Shown here: piece by piece, positions 38,677 to 47,300 of the stretch
Layout of the letters: every line of letters begins with the position of its first letter
Position numbering within the stretch: position 1 is the stretch's first letter
NCBI RefSeq assembly: GCF_024494355.1
Contig: NZ_JAKNQY010000001.1
Coordinates: 62,001 to 126,000 of the forward strand
DNA length: 64,000 nt
Direction of reading: 5' to 3'
DNA from: Pseudomonas sp. Q11
GTDB lineage: Bacteria; Pseudomonadota; Gammaproteobacteria; Pseudomonadales; Pseudomonadaceae
The notes under the pieces: generated by a model
Told to the model about the DNA's origin: nothing
What the model saw: only the letters and a program-made list of their open reading frames with translations
Databases searched by the model: none
Program-made: the position numbers and the translations under genes

Positions 38677-39669
38677 TTAAAGTGTGCCGATAGTACCCGG
38701 GTTGAACACCGCGTCCACCGGGGCAATGCCGTTGACCAGCGGTGCGCCGAATTCGGCCTGACTGATTTCGAACACATCCCCCGGCTGAGTGCGGATGCCG
38801 TCGGCGAACGACAGGGTCGCGGTGCCAAAAAAATGAACGTGCACGTCACCCGGACGCAGGAACTGACTGTACTTGAAGTGGTGGAACTCAAGGTTCTCGA
38901 GGCTGTGGCACATGTTCGCCTCGCCACTGAGGAATTCGTTCTGCCACAGCACTTGGCCGTTACGCAGGATACGACTGGTCCCGGACAGATGTTGAGGCAG
39001 TTCACCCACGCGAAGTTCCGGGCCAAAACTGCAACTGCGCAATTTCGAATGGGCCAGGTACAGGTAATTCTTGCGCTCCATCACGTGGTCGGAAAACTCA
39101 TTACCCACTGCAAAGCCCAGTCTGTAAGGCTTAGCGTCGTGGCCGATGACATACAGTCCGCTGATTTCCGGCTCTTCGCCGGCGTCTTCGGCAAAGGGTG
39201 GCAGCGGGAACGGATGGCCCGGACGGACCACGATGCTGCCGTCGCCCTTGTAGAACCACTCCGGTTGCACACCGGCCTGTCCGCTTTCAGGCTTGCCGCC
39301 CTCCACGCCCCACTTGAAGATGCGCATGGTGTCGGTCATGGCCGCTTCGTCGCCGGCCTGCTGATGCATCTTGTCCCGGGCCGAGGCGCTGCCCAGGTGG
39401 GTCAGGCCGGTGCCGCTGACCAGCAGGTGCGCCGGGTCCGGATGGTCCAGCGGTGGCAGGATGCGCAGTTCGCTGAGTAACTGCGGGTAATCATGGGCGG
39501 TTCCCAGGCCCAGGCTGTTGACCTGCTGCTCAAGCTTCACGCCCGCCTCGATCGCCGCTAGAGCCAGGTCGCGCACGGTCCGGGCGCCCTGCACTTCGCG
39601 CACCTGCTCACCGTCGACCACACCGACGCGGCGCTCGCCGTTATTCAATTCGAACTGAACTAAACGCAT
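38677..39669 (-). CDS. FAH-family protein, AraD1/GguC type (2-keto-3-deoxy-aldonate dehydratase)
   Basis: The 330-residue protein starts at ATG 39669 (MRLVQFELNNGERRVGVVDG). The C-terminal fumarylacetoacetase-like domain shows SGTGLTHLGSASARDKMH, GNEFSDHVMERKNYLYLAHSKLRS and the ending FNPGTIGTL. Related enzymes dehydrate 2-keto-3-deoxy-pentonate to 2-oxoglutarate semialdehyde, which suits its place between sugar-acid dehydratase and semialdehyde dehydrogenase. The exact sugar (L-arabinose, D-xylose or another) cannot be told. A REP-like hairpin lies between it and the transporter gene. Confidence 0.85.
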   Translation of the reverse strand: MRLVQFELNNGERRVGVVDGEQVREVQGARTVRDLALAAIEAGVKLEQQVNSLGLGTAHDYPQLLSELRILPPLDHPDPAHLLVSGTGLTHLGSASARDKMHQQAGDEAAMTDTMRIFKWGVEGGKPESGQAGVQPEWFYKGDGSIVVRPGHPFPLPPFAEDAGEEPEISGLYVIGHDAKPYRLGFAVGNEFSDHVMERKNYLYLAHSKLRSCSFGPELRVGELPQHLSGTSRILRNGQVLWQNEFLSGEANMCHSLENLEFHHFKYSQFLRPGDVHVHFFGTATLSFADGIRTQPGDVFEISQAEFGAPLVNGIAPVDAVFNPGTIGTL

Positions 39670-39720
39670 ATATTTTCTCCTTGTAAACAAAACTTGAATA
39701 GGCGTAGCAGGCTTTTGTTG

Positions 39721-39818
39721 TGTAGGAGCTGCCGAAGGCTGCGATCTTTTGATCTTTCGCTCAGGACTCAATTGTCTGGAACAAAATCGCAGCCTCGTTG
39801 CACTCGACAGCTCCTACA
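39721..39818. repeat. REP-like hairpin, gtaggagctgccgaaggctgcg family
   Basis: Long inverted arms (tgtaggagctgccgaaggct and the inverse ending at 39818) with gatc-rich inner parts. A half element of the gagggagcttgctccc family follows at about 39826-39856. The hairpin is in opposite orientation to copies at 43141, 44130 and 49099. It lies within the transporter-dehydratase operon. Confidence 0.8.
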
Positions 39819-39873
39819 CGCAGTCGAGCGGGAGCAAGTTCCCTCGCCACAAAAGCTCGCTCCCACAGTGACC

Positions 39874-41196
39874 TCAGGTCCGCGTCGCCCCCCGGGCACT
39901 GGCCGCGAACTGATCCGCCGGCAGCACATGCTTGCGCTCCAGCAGGCGATACACCACGCCGGTCAACACCAGGCCAAACACCATCACGCATGACAGGAAG
40001 TACAGACCCGACGCCAGGTTGCCGGTGTACTCCTTCAGCGCACCGATCACGAACGGCCCGATATAGCCGCCCAGGTTGCCCACCGAGTTGATCAGCGCGA
40101 TACCGGCCGCCGCACTGGCGCCGGCAAAGAAGCGCCCCGGCAACGTCCAGAACACCGCCGTGCAGGAGAACAGCGCAAACGCCACCAGGCACAACGCCGC
40201 CAGCTGCAACACCGGCACCGTCAGCCAGGCACTGAGGAACAGGCCGATGGCCCCCAGCACATAGAGCACGGCCAGATGACCGTAGCGGTCGTTCAAGCGG
40301 TCGGAACTGCGAGGAATGATCAGCAAACCGATGATGCCGAAGATGTAGGGCACCGAGGACACGAAACCGGTTACCAGGTCAGTGCCGCCGAATTGCTTGA
40401 TCAACGTTGGCAGCCACAGCCCCAACCCGTAGATGCTCAGGGTCACCGGCAGGTAGAACAGCGCCAACAGCAGGACACGCTTGTCCTTCAAGGCGTGCAG
40501 CGGATTGCCGTGACGGGTCTGGCCGTATTCCTCAAGGTCTTTCTTCAGCTCGCCATTCAGCCAGTCCTTCTCGGCCTGGTCCATCCATTTCACCTGTTGC
40601 GGACCGTCCGGCAGATAACGCAGCACCGGCCAGGTCAGCAGGACCGCCGGCATACCGATGACGATGAACAACCACTGCCAGCCGTGCAGGCCCAGGATAC
40701 CGTCCATGCCCAACAAGCCGCCGGACACGGGACCGGTGATCATCATGGCGATGGGCTGAGACAGAATGAACAGGCCCAGGATCTTGCCGCGATGGCGTAC
40801 CGGGAACCATTGGGTGATGTAGTACAGCACGCCAGGGAAGAACCCGGCTTCGGCCGCGCCGAGCAAAAAGCGCATCACATAAAAGCTGTGAGGCCCCTGC
40901 ACGAAGGCCATGCCGATGGTGATAGCACCCCAGGTGACCATGATCCGAGCGAACCAGCGCCGGGCACCGAAGCGCTCCAGCATCAGGTTGCTGGGGATCT
41001 CCAGCAGGAAATAGCCAATGAAAAACAGCCCCGCACCCAGGCCGTAGGCGGCGTCGCCAATGCCGATGTCGGCGCCCATGTGCAGCTTGGCAAAACCCAC
41101 GGCGGAACGGTCCACGTAGGCGATCAGGTATAGCAGGATCAGGAAGGGAATCAGTTTCAGCGTGATGCGGCGAATAAGCCGCAATTCCTGGCTCAT
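39874..41196 (-). CDS. MFS transporter, anion:cation symporter family (aldonate uptake)
   Basis: The 440-residue protein has about 12 membrane helices. Marks of the sugar-acid (galactonate/glucarate-type) branch are DRSAVGFAKLHMGADIGIGDAAYGLGAG near residue 30, the loop GARRWFARIMVTWGAI and the PxGY-like helix SNLMLERF. It probably imports the aldonate made in the periplasm. It is the first gene of the minus-strand operon and is divergent from the dehydratase gene; the shared 193-bp region holds two FadR/GntR-type operator candidates. Confidence 0.88.
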   Translation of the reverse strand: MSQELRLIRRITLKLIPFLILLYLIAYVDRSAVGFAKLHMGADIGIGDAAYGLGAGLFFIGYFLLEIPSNLMLERFGARRWFARIMVTWGAITIGMAFVQGPHSFYVMRFLLGAAEAGFFPGVLYYITQWFPVRHRGKILGLFILSQPIAMMITGPVSGGLLGMDGILGLHGWQWLFIVIGMPAVLLTWPVLRYLPDGPQQVKWMDQAEKDWLNGELKKDLEEYGQTRHGNPLHALKDKRVLLLALFYLPVTLSIYGLGLWLPTLIKQFGGTDLVTGFVSSVPYIFGIIGLLIIPRSSDRLNDRYGHLAVLYVLGAIGLFLSAWLTVPVLQLAALCLVAFALFSCTAVFWTLPGRFFAGASAAAGIALINSVGNLGGYIGPFVIGALKEYTGNLASGLYFLSCVMVFGLVLTGVVYRLLERKHVLPADQFAASARGATRT

Positions 41197-41289
41197 GGGA
41201 CCGGTCTCCGATTGTTTTTGTTATAGAACCCTGGGGGATTTCTCTGGCAAATGAACGCTAGGACAACCCCTCCGTTGAATCGGACTATA

Positions 41290-41300
41290 TAGTAATACTA
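41290..41300. promoter_or_regulatory. Candidate GntR/FadR-type operator 1
   Basis: The site tagtaatacta fits the TnGTnnnACnA pattern of FCD-domain GntR regulators and is the centre of a 13-bp palindrome (atagt-aat-actat). It lies 94 bp before the transporter start. The regulator gene at 43403 is the likely binder. Confidence 0.55.
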
Positions 41301-41364
41301 TTTACCCAACAACACTTCCAAACCGAGCAGATTGCGCTTATGTTAGGCGCAAGCTAAAACAATA

Positions 41365-41375
41365 TAGTCTTACAA
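41365..41375. promoter_or_regulatory. Candidate GntR/FadR-type operator 2
   Basis: The site tagtcttacaa also fits TnGTnnnACnA. It ends 14 bp before the dehydratase start codon, so a bound regulator would block transcription or early elongation. It is spaced 75 bp from the first site. Confidence 0.5.
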
Positions 41376-41389
41376 TAAGAGAATCGATC

Positions 41390-43126
41390 ATGTCTGATAA
41401 GAAACCCTCCCTGCGCTCGGCCCAATGGTTTGGCACCGCCGACAAAAACGGCTTCATGTACCGCAGCTGGATGAAAAATCAGGGCATCGCCGACCATCAG
41501 TTTCATGGCAAGCCGATCATTGGTATCTGCAACACCTGGTCGGAGCTGACGCCATGCAACGCGCATTTCCGGCAGATCGCCGAACACGTCAAGCGCGGCG
41601 TGATCGAGGCCGGGGGCTTCCCGGTGGAGTTTCCGGTGTTCTCCAACGGCGAGTCGAACCTGCGCCCTACCGCCATGCTGACGCGCAACCTGGCGAGCAT
41701 GGACGTGGAGGAAGCCATTCGCGGCAATCCGATTGACGGCGTGGTACTGCTCACCGGTTGCGACAAGACCACGCCAGCCTTGCTGATGGGTGCCGCCAGT
41801 TGCGACGTGCCAGCCATCGTCGTTACCGGCGGACCGATGCTCAACGGCAAGCACAAGGGCCAGGACATCGGTTCGGGCACGGTGGTTTGGCAATTGAGCG
41901 AACAGGTCAAGGCCGGCACCATCACGATCGATGATTTCCTTGCGGCCGAGGGCGGCATGTCCCGCTCGGCCGGGACCTGCAATACCATGGGCACCGCCTC
42001 GACCATGGCCTGCATGGCCGAAGCCCTCGGCACGTCCCTGCCGCACAACGCGGCGATTCCGGCGGTGGATGCACGGCGTTATGTGCTGGCCCACATGTCC
42101 GGCATGCGTGCCGTCGAAATGGTCCGGGAAGACCTGAAACTGTCGAAGATCCTGACCAAGGAAGCCTTCGAGAACGCCATCCGGGTCAACGCGGCCATTG
42201 GCGGTTCAACCAACGCGGTGATCCACCTCAAGGCCATTGCCGGACGCATCGGTGTGCAACTGGACCTGGACGACTGGACCCGCATCGGTCGCGGCATGCC
42301 GACCATCGTCGACCTGCAACCGTCCGGGCGCTTCCTGATGGAGGAGTTCTATTACGCCGGTGGTTTGCCCGCCGTACTGCGGCGTCTCGGCGAAGCCAAC
42401 CTGATTCCCAACCCGAACGCCTTGACCGTCAACGGCAAGAGCCTCGGTGAAAACACCAAGGACGCACCGATCTATGGCCAGGACGAAGTCATCCGCACCC
42501 TGGACAACCCGATCCGCGCCGACGGCGGTATCTGCGTACTGCGCGGTAACCTGGCGCCCCTCGGTGCGGTGCTCAAGCCGTCCGCCGCCACCGCCGAACT
42601 GATGCAGCATCGCGGTCGTGCGGTGGTGTTCGAGAACTTCGACGAGTACAAGGCACGGATCAACGACCCGGAACTGGACGTGGACGCCAACTCGGTCCTG
42701 GTGATGAAGAACTGCGGACCGAAGGGTTATCCGGGCATGGCCGAAGTGGGCAACATGGGCTTGCCGGCCAAGCTGCTGGCCCAGGGTGTGACCGACATGG
42801 TGCGTATTTCCGATGCGCGCATGAGCGGCACCGCCTACGGCACGGTGGTGCTGCACGTGGCACCGGAAGCCGCCGCCGGCGGACCTCTGGCGGCGGTGAA
42901 GGAAGGTGACTGGATCGAACTCGATTGCGCCAGCGGCCGCCTGCACCTGGACATCCCGGACGCCGAACTCGCCGCCCGCCTGGCTGACCTGCCGCCACCG
43001 CAGAACCTGTTAGTGGGCGGTTACCGTCAACTGTACATCGACCACGTGCTGCAAGCGGACCAGGGTTGTGACTTCGACTTCCTGGTCGGTTGCCGCGGCG
43101 CCGAGGTGCCGCGTCACTCCCACTGA
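41390..43126 (+). CDS. IlvD/Edd family sugar-acid dehydratase (arabonate/xylonate type)
   Basis: The 578-residue protein has the three cluster-binding cysteines of the family, C56 (SELTPCN), C124 (TGCDKTTPA) and C197 (SAGTCNTMG). They match the spacing known for the [2Fe-2S] L-arabonate dehydratases. The reaction would be aldonate to 2-keto-3-deoxy-aldonate. ISDARMSGTAYG and the C-terminal HVAPEAAAGGPLA are also family marks. A typical IlvD or Edd role is less likely given the neighbouring FAH-type and semialdehyde dehydrogenase genes. An AAGAGA site precedes the ATG. Confidence 0.9.
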   Translation: MSDKKPSLRSAQWFGTADKNGFMYRSWMKNQGIADHQFHGKPIIGICNTWSELTPCNAHFRQIAEHVKRGVIEAGGFPVEFPVFSNGESNLRPTAMLTRNLASMDVEEAIRGNPIDGVVLLTGCDKTTPALLMGAASCDVPAIVVTGGPMLNGKHKGQDIGSGTVVWQLSEQVKAGTITIDDFLAAEGGMSRSAGTCNTMGTASTMACMAEALGTSLPHNAAIPAVDARRYVLAHMSGMRAVEMVREDLKLSKILTKEAFENAIRVNAAIGGSTNAVIHLKAIAGRIGVQLDLDDWTRIGRGMPTIVDLQPSGRFLMEEFYYAGGLPAVLRRLGEANLIPNPNALTVNGKSLGENTKDAPIYGQDEVIRTLDNPIRADGGICVLRGNLAPLGAVLKPSAATAELMQHRGRAVVFENFDEYKARINDPELDVDANSVLVMKNCGPKGYPGMAEVGNMGLPAKLLAQGVTDMVRISDARMSGTAYGTVVLHVAPEAAAGGPLAAVKEGDWIELDCASGRLHLDIPDAELAARLADLPPPQNLLVGGYRQLYIDHVLQADQGCDFDFLVGCRGAEVPRHSH

Positions 43127-43140
43127 CCCCCTATGGGAGA

Positions 43141-43281
43141 GCTGTGTAGGAGCTGTGTAGGAGCCGTGTAGGAGCTGTCGAGTGCAACGAGGCTGCGATC
43201 TTTCCAAGGACACTTGAATCTCAAGCGAAAGATCAAAAGATCAAAAGATCAAAAGATCGCAGCCTTCGGCAGCTCCTACAC
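43141..43281. repeat. REP-like hairpin with 11-bp tandem repeat at its edge
   Basis: Three 11-bp units (gctgtgtagga, gctgtgtagga, gccgtgtagga) at 43141-43173 lead into the arm gagctgtcgagtgcaacgag. The inner right part has an 8-bp unit (aaaagatc) repeated four times. The hairpin closes at about 43281 and fills the gap between dehydratase and regulator genes. Confidence 0.8.
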
Positions 43282-43402
43282 AAGTCCAGCGGGAGCAAGC
43301 TCTGGCCACAGGTCACCAGGCCCAAGGGTTTGGCCTGATGCATATCCGCCGCGCCTGCTATCATGCGCAACACCCCCCCCGCACAGGATCGCGCCGCGTC
43401 CC

Positions 43403-44122
43403 ATGGATTACCGCAAACCCTCCGACCGCAAAAGCATGCACGCGCGCATCGTCCAGGAACTGGGCATGCAGATCGTCTCCGGGCGTTTCAAACCTGACGA
43501 TAAACTGCCCGCCGAAGCCTTGTTGTGCGAAGAGTATGCGGTCAGCCGCCCGGTGCTACGCGAAGCCACACGCGTGCTGGTCGCCAAGGGCCTGGTGTAT
43601 TCGCGCCCGCGCGTGGGCACGGTGGTCAAGGCCCGTCGGGAATGGCACATGCTCGACCCGGATGTGCTGCACTGGTTGATGCAGAGCAGCCCGCAGAATG
43701 AATTCTTCAACCTGCTGACCAGTGTGCGCAGCATCATCGAACCAGCGGCCGCAGCCCTCGCCGCCCAGTTCGCCGACGAGACCGACCTCGCCGCCATCCG
43801 TGAAGCCTACCAACGCATGGAAGCAGCTCCGACCCCCGAGGCCGTGCTGCAACCGGACCTGGACTTCCACAGCCGCATCGCCGACGCCACCCACAACGAC
43901 CTGCTCGCCAACCTGTGCAACATGTTGTCCGTTGCAATCGCCGAAGCACTCAAGCACTCCAACCAGCGGCCCAACCTGCATGAGCTGGCGATGCCGCGAC
44001 ACAAGGCGATCCTCACCGCCATCGAAAACCGCGACGCCCTCGGTGCCCGCCATGCCACGCTGGTGCAGCTTGACGATGCACGTAGCGCACTGAATGTGGT
44101 GCTGGGCAACGATCCCGCCTGA
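43403..44122 (+). CDS. GntR-family regulator, FadR/FCD subfamily
   Basis: The start is ATG 43403 (MDYRKPSDRKSMHARIVQELGMQI); the longer frame upstream runs through the REP-like hairpin and is rejected. The 239-residue protein has a winged helix (about residues 12-75, KLPAEALLCEEYAVSRPVLREATRVL) and an FCD ligand domain with metal-site-like histidines (DFHSRIADATHND, RHKAIL). It probably senses an aldonate or keto-deoxy acid and represses the flanking catabolic genes through the TnGTnnnACnA sites at 41290 and 41365. That link is an inference from motif and location. Confidence 0.9.
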   Translation: MDYRKPSDRKSMHARIVQELGMQIVSGRFKPDDKLPAEALLCEEYAVSRPVLREATRVLVAKGLVYSRPRVGTVVKARREWHMLDPDVLHWLMQSSPQNEFFNLLTSVRSIIEPAAAALAAQFADETDLAAIREAYQRMEAAPTPEAVLQPDLDFHSRIADATHNDLLANLCNMLSVAIAEALKHSNQRPNLHELAMPRHKAILTAIENRDALGARHATLVQLDDARSALNVVLGNDPA

Positions 44123-44129
44123 CATCCCC

Positions 44130-44238
44130 TGTAGGAGCTGCCGAGTGCAACGAGGCTGCGATCTTTCCCCAGGCACTTGAGTCCCAAGCGAAAGATCAAG
44201 ACCAAGATCAAAAGATCGCAGCCTTCGGCAGCTCCTAC
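44130..44238. repeat. REP-like hairpin, left direct copy before the toxin-like gene
   Basis: The arms gtaggagctgccgagtgcaa and ccttcggcagctcctac enclose gatc-rich parts. The element is in the same orientation as copies at 43141 and 49099, and closely similar to the latter over about 105 bp. Confidence 0.85.
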
Positions 44239-44257
44239 CCACACCCCGCCCACAACC

Positions 44258-44279
44258 GGGTGGTATGTATGTACCACCC
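44258..44279. promoter_or_regulatory. Palindrome upstream of the DUF6543 gene
   Basis: Perfect 8-bp arms gggtggta and taccaccc are separated by tgtatg. It lies 73 bp before the start codon of the toxin-like gene, so it may be an operator or leader hairpin. No known regulator motif was recognised. Confidence 0.35.
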
Positions 44280-44352
44280 CCCCGGAACAGAGAAGTCGAT
44301 ACTTTTCTCGCCGTCATTCCGACGGCCATGGCATTTATGAAAAGGACTTCTC

Positions 44353-47300
44353 ATGACCGCCCTCCCCACGGCTGACACCGCTGCCGCATTGGCACAACGG
44401 GTCAGCCTGCAATTCGCCAGCCGCCCGACCTTCGAACAGGTCGTCCAACGCATGCTTGAGCAAGCCCTCAAGGAAAAATACCCCTGGCTGACCCTCGACC
44501 TCGCCAAGACCCAATTGGCAACGCCGGACGTGGTCGGGCGCGGTTGGCACTTCCAATCGTTCATGGCTTGGGTCCTGGACTATCTGGCGCTTGGCAGCCC
44601 CCTGGATCTGAGCCCGCAGGGCCATCTGGATTACTACCTTTCCGACAGCGTTCCGCACCGTCTTTGGGCAGGCAACCAAAAACCGGACATGAAGGTCATC
44701 GAAAAGGTCTTGCTCGAACTGTCCTGGACCGTACCCCTCGGGCTGGATGAGGCGTTGACCCGCTACTGGAGCGACGACCTCGATGCCAGCCCATCCACCG
44801 AGGCGAACAGCCCCATCAGCCGCTGGCAATGGCTCAGCGACACCCTCAAGAACATGCTGCATATCCGTGGGCTGCAACAACCCGGGCTCACCGACCCGGC
44901 ACGTGAAGCCCTGGACCAGGTGATCCGCTGGCCGGACCGTGACAGACGCTTGCGTGATAACCGCCAGGCGCCGGTGTACGCCTACAGCCTGGAGACCCTG
45001 GTCACCCAAGGCACCTCCAGCACCGTGCTGATCGGCAGCGACATCCTCCTGGTGCGCACCACCACAGACGCAAGCGTTTTCCTGTTGTGCAGCCCCGGCA
45101 GCACCGTGCACGCCTTCACCTCCCTGGAAGCGTTCAACCAACATTGGGGTGAACGGATCGCCAGTCGATACGTCGTCGACACCGTTACCTGCCAGCGCTA
45201 CGAGATCAGCGGCAATACCTTCGAAATCCAGGCGGCCATGCTGCTGGAACAGCAACTGGCCGACCTCAAGACCGTGCAACTGCCCGCTCGGATCGGCCTG
45301 CAAAACCTGAAAAAGCTCTACAACGACTTGAGCGACCCGGCCCGCGCGCTGCTCGATGCCCCACGCCTCACGCCTAAAACGTCAGCGCAACTCGAACCGC
45401 TGTTGCCCAAATGGCTGCAACAGGCCTCCATCGTCGACCAGACCACGTTCCAGCACCACAGCCTGGTACTGGCCAGCGCCAAGAAACGGCACCAGGGCCA
45501 GACCTTTCTCAGCGACATCAAGGACATCAAGGCTTTCACCGCCGACGCCCTGTTCAAGCGCATGCAGCAAACCAACGACAGCAGCACGGACAAGGTGCCG
45601 TCCAACCGCTACCAACCCGACGATGTGGTGCTGACCTTCAAAGTGTCCGCGGGGTATCCCGGCACCGCCGGTATCAGCGAAAAACGGAAGATGAGCCTGA
45701 CCGACCTGGCCATCCGCAACCTCGTCGCCCGGCCAAGCGGCAACCTGACGCTCAGCCACCGCGTGGACCTGGTACTGCCTGCGTGGTTGACGCCGGACTT
45801 CGTCACCCGCCGGGACGGGTTGATCGAACAGGTCGACATTGGCACCACCTACCCGCACTACCTGCAAGACAAGCTGCTCGACGATTCGCCCCAGGCGCAG
45901 CGGCGCCGACAGATGTTCGCCGAACAGATCCCGGCGCAACTGGCGCTGGAGGCGTTGAAGCAGGTGCTCGCCCATGAAAACGGCATGACCCGCAAGGGTC
46001 TGCGGCTGATGGAGGCCGTCCTGCAAGCCGACCCACACGACCAACAGGTCGACGGTCGGCCCGTGGTCATGCGCCACCTGGCCTTGCTGCGCAAGCCCCA
46101 GGCCCACCCCGATGTCGTGACGAACATGTTCATTGTCGAGCCGCAAGACATCACCACCGGCCCGCATGTGCTGTACCGGCCGCTGCATGCGCCCATGCTG
46201 CGGGAGTTCCCCACGCGCCAGGCCCTGATGAAGGCCATCACCGCTGCCGGGGAGCTGCAGGACAGCGTCCTGACCTGGCTGTCCGATGCCGCGCGCCCGG
46301 TGTATGCCAACGGCGGTTTCCTGGAACCGCACATCGTGCGGTTTTTCCCGGGTGACGAGTTCGAGCAGCCCGAAAAACCCGCCCCGGCGACCCTCGCCAG
46401 CGACGACAGCCACGACGATCTGCTGCAATCGCTGCAAAAAGGCCAACTGATGCAGTACCTCTACGGCTGCAACGCCCAAGCCCTGGTCACCCAGGCCGAC
46501 CGGGCTTCTGTCTCCAACAGCGAGAGCCGCTGGGCGGTGTTGCTCGAAGGTGGCAGCCTGTTGTTCAACACGCTGCTGTTCCCCTTGCTGCGGGGTCCGG
46601 CCATGACCACCGTCTGGCTGTGGAACCTGATGGCCAGCGCCCGAAACGACATCCCGGCCCTGAGCAGCGAAGACCCTGTGACACGGGAACTCGCCACTGT
46701 CGATCTGCTGGTCAACCTGGCCCTGCTGGTGAGCCAGTTTCCCGCCGTCCACGCGCCTGCCCGCGCGGCACTGCCTGAATCGATCAAGGCCCAGGCGATG
46801 CGTCCCCCGGTACAACGGGCGATCCCCGGACAATGGCCCGCGCCGGCCTTGCCGAGCATTGTCGAAGGCGCCGTTGCCTTGCCTGGCGCCCACGCCGAAG
46901 CCGCCAGCCGGGTCCTGGACCTCAGTTTCGCCAACCCTCTTCAGCGCCTGACGCGGGAACAACGCACCCGCCTGCTGCGCTTGCAGGCAAGGCGCCCGGC
47001 TGCACTGCCCGAACCGCTGACTAACGGGCCTTACATGGGCCTGTACGTGATCGACAACACCTGGCACGCCGACGTCGACGGCGTCCTGTATCGAGTCACC
47101 CCGGAAGAGGACGGCAGCGCGACCATCGTCGACCCGCTCGACCCAAGCAAAAACGGTCCGGCGCTCAAATCGGACACCCGAGGCCACTGGTCGCTGGACC
47201 TGCGCTTGCGCCTGCTGGGCGGTGCGCCCCCCAAGCGCGCAGCGGCGCTGAGTCGTCTGAATACCCAGCGCAGCTTCGAATTGACCGCGGAACTGAACCG

